Assembly (NCBI GenBank): GCA_041725895.1
Contig: JBGRQA010000002.1
Coordinates: 1-64,000 of the forward strand
Origin: JBGRQA01 sp041725895
GTDB lineage: Bacteria > Bacteroidota > Bacteroidia > Bacteroidales > Marinifilaceae
DNA length: 64,000 nucleotides
Reading direction: 5' to 3'
Positions 55,744-64,000 of the stretch are shown here, one piece after another. The notes beneath the pieces are model-generated. The model saw only the letters and a list, made by a program, of their open reading frames with translations, ran no database searches and was not told where the DNA came from. The stretch's first letter is position 1, and each line of letters begins with the position of its first letter. The position numbers were made by a program, and so were the translations under genes.

Positions 55744-55777
55744 AAACCCTTGAAGCCTTTGTTTCAAGGGTTTTTTT
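55744..55777 (+). terminator. Terminator of gyrB
   Basis: AAACCCTTGAA (55744-55754) pairs with TTCAAGGGTTT (55763-55773) over an 8-base loop, followed by more Ts. Confidence 0.9.
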
Positions 55778-55876
55778 GTAAGATTTTACTATCTTTTCAA
55801 ATCTGGTTTATTGAACTCTTTGGAGTTTGTATCGTGTGTTCTAAGCGATGATAAATTGTGACAATAATAATTAAGT

Positions 55877-56449
55877 ATGAATAAGAAGATATGTGTTTTT
55901 TGCTCTTCCAGTGATGTTTTGGAAGAGGTTTACTTTAATGAGGCTAAAAATTTGGGGAAGTCGATAGGACAGGAGAATTTCAGTCTTGTATATGGGGGGA
56001 CCAATGTTGGATTAATGCATGAGGTAGCTCGTTCGGTTCACGATGAGGGAGGAAAAGTGATAGGAGTGATTCCCGAAAAGATTAAAAACAATGGAATTGC
56101 TGCCTCTGATATCGACGAGTTGATCGTAACTTCGGATATGAAGGAGCGAAAGGCAGTGATGCGTGAAAAATCGGATGCTTTTGTGGCTCTTCCGGGCGGT
56201 TTTGGAACCCTTGAGGAGATTCTGGAAGTGATAACGTTAAAACAATTGGGCTATCACAACAAGGCTATTGTTTTTGTGGATAGTGATGGATTCTACTTTC
56301 ATTTGATTCAGCAATTCGAAAAGTTTTATGAGAAGCAATTCTCAAAGCAGAATTACCGAAAAATGTATAAGGTGGTTGCTTCCGGTGTAGAAGCGATTGA
56401 GTACATTAAGACCTATAGGGAGGAAGATTTGGGATCCAAGTGGTTTTAA
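55877..56449 (+). CDS. LOG-family (TIGR00730) nucleotide-binding Rossmann protein
   Basis: This 190-residue protein matches the LOG/YvdD family: VFCSSSD near the start, YGGTNVGLM, and the PGGFGTLEEILEVITLKQLG signature near residues 100-120. Relatives remove ribose-5'-phosphate from cytokinin nucleotides or related AMP-like substrates; in bacteria the true substrate is unclear. It is cytoplasmic. It ends near a terminator shared with the convergent hybrid kinase gene. Confidence 0.9.
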   Translation: MNKKICVFCSSSDVLEEVYFNEAKNLGKSIGQENFSLVYGGTNVGLMHEVARSVHDEGGKVIGVIPEKIKNNGIAASDIDELIVTSDMKERKAVMREKSDAFVALPGGFGTLEEILEVITLKQLGYHNKAIVFVDSDGFYFHLIQQFEKFYEKQFSKQNYRKMYKVVASGVEAIEYIKTYREEDLGSKWF

Positions 56450-56473
56450 CCCTGGCATAAAGAATTGTGAATG

Positions 56474-56521
56474 GCCATTCTCTCCTTTAGGTGTTTCGAC
56501 CGGAGAGAATGGCTATTTTTA
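56474..56521. terminator. Bidirectional terminator between LOG and hybrid kinase genes
   Basis: A 12-bp stem GCCATTCTCTCC (56474-56485) with GGAGAGAATGGC (56502-56513) has a 16-base loop and T-rich flanks. It lies between two convergent stops. Confidence 0.88.
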
Positions 56522-56525
56522 TTTT

Positions 56526-59348
56526 TTAGTTCATGACCATGTGCTTGCTGATGGATTCCAGCAGAACGGATGAACGAATTGGCTTGGCAAGGTAGTCATC
56601 ACATCCTGCAGCCAATACTTTTTCTTTGTGTTCCTTTTGGGCATAGGCTGTTTGTCCGATAATAGGAATTGTATTGTCCATCTGTTTTATTTCGCGGGTG
56701 GCCTCATATCCATTCATTCTTGGCATCTGGATGTCCATCAGAATGATGTCGATGGTTTCGTTTTGACAAATTTGAACTGCCTCTTCACCGTCTTTTGCCC
56801 ACAGTAATCTTGCTTTGGTATTGTTTAATGCGGCTTTAAAGTAGGTGTAATTGTTCTTCTCATCGTCAACGATCAGAATGGTTTTATTTCCCCAGTTATA
56901 GCTTTCCGATTCAATGGCTTCCAAGGGTATGATCGGAGTTGATTTTTTAGCTGTTCCGTAGGGGAGTGTGAAATGGAAGCAGGACCCCTTGTTGATTTCT
57001 GAGTCGACCCAAATATCTCCTCCGAAAAGTTCAACCAAACGGTGAGTGATTGTCAGTCCTAAGCCGGTTCCCCCAAATTTGCGGGTGTCCGAACCATCAA
57101 TTTGTCTAAAGCTTTTGAAGATGTCTTTTTGGTGCTTCTCATCAATTCCAATACCAGTATCCTTAACGTAGAACTGGATGGTTTTTTTGTCCATTAAATA
57201 GTATCCAAATTCAACAGAACCCGATTCGGTAAATTTAATGGCGTTGTCAATTAAGCTGGAGAACAATTGCTCAAAGCGTTCCGGATCTGTGCGAATGATG
57301 GAATCCTCGTCGTTAAGAGCTTTCTGAACCTTTAGAATTAGGTGTTGCTTCCCGGTATGATTCTTATGCTCGTAATACTTTTCGTAGAGATAGGAAAGAA
57401 TGTGATTGATGCAGCAGTCCTTTTTCTTGAGAGTGACTTGTTTTGCCTCAATTTTCGACAGGTCAACGATGTTGTTGATCAGCTCCATTAAGTTCCCGCC
57501 ACTTTCCTTGATAAGTGAAGCATATTCATGACGATCTGTTTCGGTAAGGCCCGGGGTGACAAGAAAATCCGTAAATCCCATGATGTGGTTCATTGGGGTA
57601 CGAATTTCATGGGACATATTGGCCAGAAATGCTGATTTTAATTTGTCGGATTCCTCCGCTTTTTCTTTTGCTCTTTTTAGGTGCAATTCGTATTGCTTCC
57701 TTTGGGTGATATCACGGTAAATTCCGAAAATAGCAATTTGTTTTCCCTTTAGTACAATGGGGTTACCCATGATGGAAACATCCAGAATTTGGCCGTCTTT
57801 GCATTTGCGTTGGGTTTCAATTTCGATTAGTTGCCCTTTGGTGGTAGCAGAAGTAACCCTTGCGGCTTCTTCCAGTTTAGTGTCATCGGCCAAAAATTTG
57901 TCAATTACCACTCCTTGTATATCATCGTTGGAGTATCCAAATAGTTTTGTGAACTGGCGATTGATTTTTATTCCTTTACTTTCGTTGTCTGTAATTGCAA
58001 TTGCCTCTGGAGAATTTTCGAAGAGCTGCTCAAAATAGGCGGTTTCAATACTGAGACGATGTTCGGTAATCCGTCTTTTCTTGACCATGTGATTTGCTGA
58101 AATCGCTAAACTTTTGAATTCCTTAAAGTGGAGATTTGTTGTTTCGATCAGGGTGGAATCGGTAGCCGCATTCTCAAAGAATTGGGTAAATATTTCCAGA
58201 CCTGTTTTGCTGATACCAAATACATAGCGCGAAATCAGTATGATTAGCAAGCAGGTTCCTGCCAGAACTAGGATCATATTCCAAATGTATTGGTTGACAC
58301 GAGCTTCCAACTCCTCTCGTTTTATGGCAATCGAATCCTCTATCTCATTCATAAAGATTCCGGAACCTACTACCCATTGCCAGTCTTTGTAGGATTTGGC
58401 ATAAATCATCTTAGGGGCTGGTTTGCCATTGTCTTTTTTAAAGGGATCCAGAAAATTGATAAATCCGCCCTGTTCATCCGTTCCCCTGGTGATTAATTCC
58501 TGGGTAATTTTTGTTTGGTTTTCATCTTCAATACTCCAGAGGTTTTTTCCGACAAGATCCTGATTGGTATTCGCCAGACAGGTTCCGTCAAAGCTAAGTA
58601 CTACAATGGAAAAATTGTCGTTGAAACGTAAATCCGTTAGCTTCTTCAGTATTTCTTGCTGCGTGTGTTGTTTGTAGTTGTCAACATATTCCTTGCAACC
58701 GATGTACCAGTTGAAGGGTTTAAATTCTTTTACGAATGCTATTTTCGGGTGAATTTTGTGATCCTGGCTTTTTTCCCAGGAAAAACGGGAAAAACCTTCT
58801 CCGGAATTGTTTACGATCTCAATTTCTTTTTGAACAATGGGCGTCCCATAAACATCTTTTAGGGAAAGTAGATTTTTTCCTTGTCGTTCAGGTTGAATGG
58901 GATCCAGAACAGCATCACCATTTAGTTTGTGGATATAAAAATATCCGTTTCCTTTGTTGAAACGGACACCATTTAGTGCGCTAATAATTAGCTTTTTTAT
59001 TTCGTTGTTGCTGAGTTTACCCTTGTAACTTTGGTATAGGTTGTTGGCTATTTGATGAGCTTCATAAACCTTTTCCTGAATGTCTTTCTTTAGGCTGGAG
59101 TGAGTTTTGGACCTTTCATTTTCGATAAAGTTAAGAAGGGTTTGTGTCTCGTGCTGAAGGATCTTTTGTTGGTTTCCGATAAAATCGGCTCGTATCCTTT
59201 CAGATTCCTGCTTGAATTTAATTCTTTCGTGGCTGATCCCAAAGCCTCCCAGAATAAGCAGGAGGGCAAAAGTAACGACCAGCATGGAGTATAAAAAAAC
59301 CTTAGATATGCTTTTGTTGTTGAAGAGTTTGATGAATAGTAATTTCAT
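56526..59348 (-). CDS. Hybrid sensor kinase with double Cache, PAS and receiver domains
   Basis: This 940-residue protein has an N-terminal membrane segment (VFLYSMLVVTFALLLILGGF), two extracytoplasmic Cache-type domains (residues about 40-345, with GYFYIHKLNGDAVLDP and WSIEDENQ), a second membrane segment near 355-375, a PAS domain (FENSPEAIAITDN), a HisKA domain with H580 in SHEIRTPM, a HATPase_c domain (GTGLGLTITHRL) and a receiver domain with D872 in IILMDIQMP. It probably senses small metabolites or amino acids outside the cell. Its kinase and receiver parts resemble those of the TPR hybrid kinase in this window. It is convergent with the LOG gene. Confidence 0.9.
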   Translation of the reverse strand: MKLLFIKLFNNKSISKVFLYSMLVVTFALLLILGGFGISHERIKFKQESERIRADFIGNQQKILQHETQTLLNFIENERSKTHSSLKKDIQEKVYEAHQIANNLYQSYKGKLSNNEIKKLIISALNGVRFNKGNGYFYIHKLNGDAVLDPIQPERQGKNLLSLKDVYGTPIVQKEIEIVNNSGEGFSRFSWEKSQDHKIHPKIAFVKEFKPFNWYIGCKEYVDNYKQHTQQEILKKLTDLRFNDNFSIVVLSFDGTCLANTNQDLVGKNLWSIEDENQTKITQELITRGTDEQGGFINFLDPFKKDNGKPAPKMIYAKSYKDWQWVVGSGIFMNEIEDSIAIKREELEARVNQYIWNMILVLAGTCLLIILISRYVFGISKTGLEIFTQFFENAATDSTLIETTNLHFKEFKSLAISANHMVKKRRITEHRLSIETAYFEQLFENSPEAIAITDNESKGIKINRQFTKLFGYSNDDIQGVVIDKFLADDTKLEEAARVTSATTKGQLIEIETQRKCKDGQILDVSIMGNPIVLKGKQIAIFGIYRDITQRKQYELHLKRAKEKAEESDKLKSAFLANMSHEIRTPMNHIMGFTDFLVTPGLTETDRHEYASLIKESGGNLMELINNIVDLSKIEAKQVTLKKKDCCINHILSYLYEKYYEHKNHTGKQHLILKVQKALNDEDSIIRTDPERFEQLFSSLIDNAIKFTESGSVEFGYYLMDKKTIQFYVKDTGIGIDEKHQKDIFKSFRQIDGSDTRKFGGTGLGLTITHRLVELFGGDIWVDSEINKGSCFHFTLPYGTAKKSTPIIPLEAIESESYNWGNKTILIVDDEKNNYTYFKAALNNTKARLLWAKDGEEAVQICQNETIDIILMDIQMPRMNGYEATREIKQMDNTIPIIGQTAYAQKEHKEKVLAAGCDDYLAKPIRSSVLLESISKHMVMN

Positions 59349-59378
59349 GGAAGAGTGTAGGTCTCGTGTTATTAGATG

Positions 59379-60170
59379 TTAAATTTGAATGTTGCCTTTA
59401 AATACTTTGGTTGCTGGGCCTTCCAGCCAAATGTTGGTGAAATTGTCTTGGTCCGATCTATGGTAGCGAACCTGCAAGTCACCACCTTTGGTCTTTACCT
59501 GTAATTTGCCCGTAGGTTTATCCATTAAAAGACTGCTGCTTAGAGCGGAAGCTACAACTCCTGTTCCGCAGGAAAGGGTTTCATCCTCAACTCCTCTTTC
59601 GTATGTACTTACCCTTAAGAGATCATTCTCTATTTGCACGAAATTGACATTCGTGCCTTCTTTTTTGAACCGCTCGTTGTAGCGGATATTTTTTCCTTCG
59701 GTATAGGTGTCGAATCCTTCTGATTGTTCAATAAATGTTACGTAATGTGGTGATCCGGTATTTAAATAGAAATAGTTTTTGCCGGTTTCCACTTCTTGCA
59801 CATCCTGCATTTTTAGACTTACCCAAAGTTTTCCGTCTTGGTCCAGGACATTTGCGTCATGTTCTCCGTCAACAGCAATAAAGTGGGTTTGCTCCTTAAT
59901 AATGCCTAAATGGTAGGCGAAGGCCACGATACAACGTCCTCCGTTGCCACACATACTGGCTTCTTTTCCGTCGGAGTTGAAGTAACGCATTCTAAAATCG
60001 TAGGAATTTTCGTTTTCCAGCAGCATTAACCCATCCGCACCGATTCCGAATTTTCGGTCGCATAAATGTTGGATCAGCTGAATATTTTGGGGTGATATTA
60101 TGTTTTGGCGATTATCAATTAGGACAAAATCGTTACCAGTTCCCTGGTATTTGGCAAACTCAATTTGCAT
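59379..60170 (-). CDS. dapF: Diaminopimelate epimerase
   Basis: This 263-residue protein has the two catalytic cysteines of DapF: C74 in ASMCGNGGRC and C201 in TLSCGTGV, with NSDGKE and PHYVTF segments in between. It converts LL-DAP to meso-DAP for lysine and peptidoglycan synthesis. Length is normal. It is upstream of the kinase gene on the minus strand (31 bases away), and divergent from the HtrA gene. A co-transcript of dapF then kinase is possible. Confidence 0.95.
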   Translation of the reverse strand: MQIEFAKYQGTGNDFVLIDNRQNIISPQNIQLIQHLCDRKFGIGADGLMLLENENSYDFRMRYFNSDGKEASMCGNGGRCIVAFAYHLGIIKEQTHFIAVDGEHDANVLDQDGKLWVSLKMQDVQEVETGKNYFYLNTGSPHYVTFIEQSEGFDTYTEGKNIRYNERFKKEGTNVNFVQIENDLLRVSTYERGVEDETLSCGTGVVASALSSSLLMDKPTGKLQVKTKGGDLQVRYHRSDQDNFTNIWLEGPATKVFKGNIQI

Positions 60171-60312
60171 TTTAATTCTTGTTAAGAAGTGTTAAATACT
60201 GATAATTAGGAAACACTCAATGAAAATTTATCGTTAAAATTGTAGTATAAATGTAGCAATCTTATAGATTATACAAAGTAATTGTTTAATAAAATTGATA
60301 AAAGTGGATAAT

Positions 60313-61764
60313 ATGAGTATGAAAAAAATTCTGGGAAGCTTTTTAGTTGCATTATTTGGTGGTATTGTAGCTTTAGGAACTTATATTATGTTTTTTGATC
60401 GCGATGAAAAAATTTATACGGTTCAGGAGAAACCGATAATTAAGCTAGCGAATAATCCCACTGAGTCACCGCAGCAAGTTGATCTTACCCAGGCGGCAGA
60501 GTATTCGGTTAAAACAGTTGTTCACGTAAAAACCCTTTATGATCGGAATGAGAACCAAAAACAGAATCCTTTGTATGATTTCTTTTTTGGAAATAGTGGC
60601 CGTGGCTATCAGCAACAGCCTGTGTTAGGGTCTGGATCCGGAGTGATTCTGTCGGAAGATGGATATATTGTTACCAATAATCATGTGGTGAAGGGATCTG
60701 ATCGAATAAATGTTGTTCTTTCGGATAAAAGGTCCTATGATGCGAAATTGATAGGTCAGGATCCTTTTACTGATCTGGCCCTTTTAAAGATTGATGAAGA
60801 GGACTTGCCAGCCATTGATCTGGGGAATTCTGATGATGTAAGGTTAGGCGAATGGGTTCTGGCGGTAGGAAATCCGTTCAATCTGACTTCAACGGTAACG
60901 GCAGGGATTATTAGTGCTAAGGCCCGTACACTTGGAGTTATAGGAAGTCGGATGAGTATTGAAGCATTTTTGCAAACAGATGCAGCCGTCAATCCCGGTA
61001 ATAGTGGGGGGGCATTGGTGAATTCACGTGGGCAATTGGTTGGAATCAATACAGCTATTGAATCCCGAACCGGATCCTATTCTGGATATTCTTTTGCAAT
61101 TCCTGTAAATATTGTGAAGAAGGTTGTAACCGATTTGAAACAGTATGGTGAAGTGCAAAGAGCTTTCCTTGGTGTTTCCATAAATACTGTTGATGCTTAT
61201 CTGGCAGAGAAAGTAGGGTTGGATAAGATAGAGGGAGTGTATATTGCAGATGTGAATGAAGGGGGTGCTGCCGATCGAGCTGGTATCAGATCTGGGGATG
61301 TTATCCTAAAGATGAATGGGAAGCATGTTAACTCAAGTTCACAGTTACAGGAACAGGTAAGCATGTATAAACCTGGTGATAAAGTAGATGTCTTGATAAA
61401 AAGAGATAATAAAAAGAAACAAATTGAATTGGTGCTGCGTAATAAACTAGGTGATACAGGCGTTATTAGGACCAAAGGGATCAATATTCTGGGCGCAGAT
61501 TTCGTTCCAATTACCCGGGAAGAAAAGTACAAGTTGCAGATTAGTCGTGGAATGAAAGTGAAAAACTTGCGTTCCGGAAAGTTGAGATCGGAGGGAGTCA
61601 AAGAAGGATTTATCATCTTTAAAATTAACAATACCCCCATACGTAACGTAGAAGATATTACAACTGCACTTCAGGAAAATCAAAATGGTGGAGTGTTTAT
61701 TTCGGGAATTTATCCCAATGGCCGGGTTGCCTACTACGCCTTCTCTTTGAACGAGGAAAAGTAA
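60313..61764 (+). CDS. HtrA/DegQ-type periplasmic serine protease with two PDZ domains
   Basis: This 483-residue protein has an N-terminal membrane or signal segment (ILGSFLVALFGGIVALGTY), a trypsin-like domain with triad H124 (TNNHVV), D154 (FTDLALL) and S231 (GNSGGAL), then two PDZ domains (about 290-375 and 385-480). HtrA proteins degrade or refold misfolded envelope proteins. I chose ATG 60313; the upstream TTG at 60295 would add six residues, and ATG 60319 is also possible. The substrate and whether it responds to envelope stress cannot be seen. It precedes the sigma factor by about 110 bases. Confidence 0.93.
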   Translation: MSMKKILGSFLVALFGGIVALGTYIMFFDRDEKIYTVQEKPIIKLANNPTESPQQVDLTQAAEYSVKTVVHVKTLYDRNENQKQNPLYDFFFGNSGRGYQQQPVLGSGSGVILSEDGYIVTNNHVVKGSDRINVVLSDKRSYDAKLIGQDPFTDLALLKIDEEDLPAIDLGNSDDVRLGEWVLAVGNPFNLTSTVTAGIISAKARTLGVIGSRMSIEAFLQTDAAVNPGNSGGALVNSRGQLVGINTAIESRTGSYSGYSFAIPVNIVKKVVTDLKQYGEVQRAFLGVSINTVDAYLAEKVGLDKIEGVYIADVNEGGAADRAGIRSGDVILKMNGKHVNSSSQLQEQVSMYKPGDKVDVLIKRDNKKKQIELVLRNKLGDTGVIRTKGINILGADFVPITREEKYKLQISRGMKVKNLRSGKLRSEGVKEGFIIFKINNTPIRNVEDITTALQENQNGGVFISGIYPNGRVAYYAFSLNEEK

Positions 61765-61817
61765 CGAGAATTGAACCGGCTAAAGTATAAAAAAATAGAA
61801 TAATTATTTGATGGGGG

Positions 61818-61848
61818 TTGAATTTTTGCGTAAAATAATCTAATTTTG
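61818..61848 (+). promoter_or_regulatory. Bacteroidota-type promoter for the primary sigma factor gene
   Basis: TTG (61818-61820) and TAATTTTG (61841-61848) are separated by 20 bases. The start codon lies 26 bases downstream. This is the clearest promoter in the window and is for the gene that reads such promoters. Confidence 0.7.
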
Positions 61849-61873
61849 CGCCAGATTTCGATGTAAAGGGACT

Positions 61874-62734
61874 ATGAGACAATTAAAGATTACAAAATCA
61901 ATTACCAACCGTGAAAGTGCTTCGTTAGACAAGTATCTTCAGGAGATTGGTAAAGAGGATTTGATTACTGTTGAGGAAGAAGTTGAATTGGCACAGCGCA
62001 TCAAGAAAGGTGACCAAAGGGCCCTTGAAAAATTGACCCGCGCTAACCTGAGATTCGTGGTATCCGTAGCTAAACAGTATCAAAATCAAGGCCTAAGTCT
62101 GCCCGACTTGATTAATGAAGGAAACCTTGGATTGATAAAAGCAGCGGAGAAATTTGATGAGACTCGTGGTTTTAAATTTATTTCTTATGCAGTTTGGTGG
62201 ATCCGACAATCCATTTTGCAGGCATTGGCTGAGCAATCCCGAATTGTACGTTTGCCCTTGAATCAAGTTGGTTCATTGAATAAAATCAATAAAGCTTTTT
62301 CTAAATTTGAGCAAGAGCATGAGCGAAAGCCTTCTCCGGAAGAGTTGGCTGAGTCTCTGGAGTTGCCAGCAGATAAAGTAGCCGATACATTACGTGTATC
62401 AGGTCGTCATATTTCTGTGGATGCTCCTTTTGTGGATGGTGAGGATAACAGCTTGTTGGATGTATTGGTAAATGATGATTCTCCTATTGCAGACAGAAGT
62501 TTGTTGAATGAATCTCTAACCAAAGAAATTGATCGTGCCTTGGCTACATTGACCGAGCGTGAAAGCGATATTATCAAATTGTTCTTTGGTATCGGTATTC
62601 AGGATATGACACTGGAAGAGATTGGAGAAAAATTTGGGTTGACTCGTGAAAGGGTTCGCCAGATTAAGGAGAAGGCCATTCGTCGTCTTCGTCATACCTC
62701 AAGAAGTAAACTATTGAAATCCTACTTAGGATAG
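61874..62734 (+). CDS. rpoD: Primary RNA polymerase sigma factor (RpoD/SigA, Bacteroidota type)
   Basis: This 286-residue sigma-70 protein has regions 1.2, 2 (FISYAVWWIRQSILQALAEQ), 3 and 4 (LTRERVRQIKEKAIRRLRH) but no region 1.1, as usual in Bacteroidota where the primary sigma factor is short. It directs RNA polymerase to promoters of the TTTG/TAnnTTTG type seen elsewhere in the window. It stands alone with its own promoter and ends at a strong terminator, convergent with uvrB. Confidence 0.95.
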   Translation: MRQLKITKSITNRESASLDKYLQEIGKEDLITVEEEVELAQRIKKGDQRALEKLTRANLRFVVSVAKQYQNQGLSLPDLINEGNLGLIKAAEKFDETRGFKFISYAVWWIRQSILQALAEQSRIVRLPLNQVGSLNKINKAFSKFEQEHERKPSPEELAESLELPADKVADTLRVSGRHISVDAPFVDGEDNSLLDVLVNDDSPIADRSLLNESLTKEIDRALATLTERESDIIKLFFGIGIQDMTLEEIGEKFGLTRERVRQIKEKAIRRLRHTSRSKLLKSYLG

Positions 62735-62760
62735 GGATTCTAAATATTACGAAATAGTAA

Positions 62761-62789
62761 AAGCTCGCTGGAAGGCGAGCTTTTTTTAT
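62761..62789. terminator. Terminator between the sigma factor and uvrB genes
   Basis: AAGCTCGC (62761-62768) pairs with GCGAGCTT (62775-62782) over a 6-base loop, followed by a run of seven Ts. It can also end uvrB in reverse. Confidence 0.88.
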
Positions 62790-62842
62790 TTTTAGAGGTT
62801 GCAGAACTTCAAGTAACTTTTAATGTTATTGTGTTTGAGAGC

Positions 62843-64000
62843 TTAGGAATATTTTTCTTCCAAAAGCTGCTGCAGTTTGAACATTTCATCCCGAAGCTGT
62901 GCGGCTTGAAGGAAATCAAGTTCTTTGGAGGCCTTCTGCATGGTCTTTTTCGTTTTCTCAATTGTTTTTTCCAAAGCTTCCTTGCTCATATACTGAACTA
63001 CCGGATCGGCTGCTACTTCAACAGTATCCGGTTCCTCGTATGCTTTGGGGGCAGAGGCATCTTCCTGCTGCAAAATATTTGTTTTGGCCTTGGTGATCTG
63101 TTGCGGGGTAATGTTGTGTTCCTCGTTGTAGGCCAATTGTTTTTCTCTTTTCCGATTGGTGGAATCGATGGTTTCCTGCATTGATTTGGTAATCTTATCG
63201 GCATACATGATGACCTTCCCGTTCACGTTACGGGCCGCACGGCCTGATGTTTGAATTAGGGAACGTGTTGAACGCAGGAAGCCTTCCTTATCAGCATCCA
63301 AAATGGCCACAAGTGATACTTCGGGGAGATCCAGTCCCTCTCTCAATAAATTTACACCGATTAAAACATCAAAGAGTCCGTGGCGTAAATCAGACATAAT
63401 CTGTACTCTCTCCAGGGTGTCAATGTCCGAATGTACATATCGACATCGGATGCCCAAGTTTGCAAAGTAGCTGCTTAACTCTTCTGCCATTCGTTTGGTT
63501 AGAGTAGTAACCAGAATTCGTTCATTCTTGATGGCCCGGTCATTGATTTCAGCAACCAAATCATCAATCTGGTTCAAACTCGGACGAACATCAATAACGG
63601 GATCCAGCAGGCCGGTTGGACGAATAACCTGTTCTACGATTACTCCTTCGCTTTTCTCCAGTTCATAGTCTGCAGGAGTGGCACTTACAAAGATAGTTTG
63701 ATTGCTGATCTGCTCAAACTCTTCAAATTTAAGAGGGCGGTTGTCCAGGGCTGCAGGCAATCGGAACCCATATTCTACCAGGTTTTGTTTGCGGGAATGA
63801 TCTCCACCGTACATGGCCCGAATTTGAGGAATGGTTACGTGACTCTCATCAATCACGATGAGGAAATCCTCCGGAAAATAATCCAACAGGCAGAAAGGAC
63901 GGGTACCTTCGGCCCGACCATCAAAGTAACGGGAATAGTTTTCAATACCGGAACAGTGGCCCAATTCCCGAATCATTTCCAAATCAAAGCTTACTTTTTC
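62843..64000 (-). CDS. uvrB: UvrABC system protein B, C-terminal part (cut by window edge)
   Basis: The minus-strand frame stays open to the last base of the window, so the 5' part lies outside. The visible 386 residues cover the UvrB helicase-type motifs: LVIDESHVTIPQIRAMYGGD, the YELEKS region, TTLTKRMAEELSSYF, VLIGVNLLREGLDLPEV, QTSGRAARN, and a C-terminal UVR domain (KTMQKASKELDFLQAAQLRD) that binds UvrC. The protein is the DNA-loading factor of nucleotide excision repair. It is convergent with the sigma factor gene. The TTG at 63982 is inside the gene and not its start. Confidence 0.95.
   Translation of the reverse strand, partial: EKVSFDLEMIRELGHCSGIENYSRYFDGRAEGTRPFCLLDYFPEDFLIVIDESHVTIPQIRAMYGGDHSRKQNLVEYGFRLPAALDNRPLKFEEFEQISNQTIFVSATPADYELEKSEGVIVEQVIRPTGLLDPVIDVRPSLNQIDDLVAEINDRAIKNERILVTTLTKRMAEELSSYFANLGIRCRYVHSDIDTLERVQIMSDLRHGLFDVLIGVNLLREGLDLPEVSLVAILDADKEGFLRSTRSLIQTSGRAARNVNGKVIMYADKITKSMQETIDSTNRKREKQLAYNEEHNITPQQITKAKTNILQQEDASAPKAYEEPDTVEVAADPVVQYMSKEALEKTIEKTKKTMQKASKELDFLQAAQLRDEMFKLQQLLEEKYS

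Overview
The window looks like chromosomal DNA of a free-living, probably anaerobic or facultative member of the Bacteroidota (Marinilabiliales/Marinifilaceae-like). The evidence is the short primary sigma factor without region 1.1, promoters of the TTG-N19/20-TAnnTTTG type, the scarcity of strong Shine-Dalgarno sequences, TPR-hybrid sensor kinases, a fused citrate lyase, and many lipoproteins and outer-membrane proteins. This placement is an inference from gene content, not from a marker-gene tree. No rRNA, tRNA, CRISPR array or prophage was recognised.

Layout. 1-118: the tip of an IS256-like element cut by the window edge. 0.4-3.2 kb: citrate lyase (a CitD-CitE fusion, then CitF). 3.2-8.3 kb, mostly minus strand: a BFD-type ferredoxin, an HD phosphohydrolase, a TauE/SafE permease, dipeptidase PepD, and an M48-like protein whose zinc motif is damaged. 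8.4-15.2 kb: a MORN-type lipoprotein, an isocitrate/isopropylmalate-type dehydrogenase, a second (atypical) HD protein, a DUF2284 protein, an SLC13 permease followed by CysQ, and a small Cys-rich protein. 15.6-23.7 kb: alpha-2-macroglobulin lipoprotein plus penicillin-binding protein 1C, an envelope-defence and peptidoglycan pair. 24-31.3 kb: a PQQ-type beta-propeller, a helical protein of unknown function, a DUF6624 protein, an ATP-grasp protein, an avidin-like protein and an isoaspartyl peptidase/asparaginase. 31.3-34.3 kb: a TPR hybrid kinase. 34.8-39.3 kb: the housekeeping genes argS, ffh and folD. 39.6-46.8 kb: a CPBP protease, a Cys-rich lipoprotein, a YyaL/SPATA20-type protein, an intact M48 lipoprotein, a rhomboid protease and FtsE. 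47.2-52.1 kb: a very large TPR protein with an outer-membrane beta-barrel partner. 52.9-64 kb: a small exported protein, gyrB, a LOG-family protein, a Cache/PAS hybrid kinase, dapF, an HtrA protease, the primary sigma factor, and uvrB running off the right edge.

Most genes are single transcription units separated by clear hairpin terminators, many of them shared by convergent genes. The likely co-transcribed sets are citDE-citF, M48-like/pepD, the SLC13 permease with cysQ, A2M-pbpC, the TPR kinase with the asparaginase, and the TPR/beta-barrel pair. The most unusual non-coding signal is a pair of intergenic arrays, at 26931-27077 and 52521-52646. Both repeat with an exact 21-bp period and have a short conserved core followed by variable sequence, but each locus has a different core. 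They match no repeat class I know.
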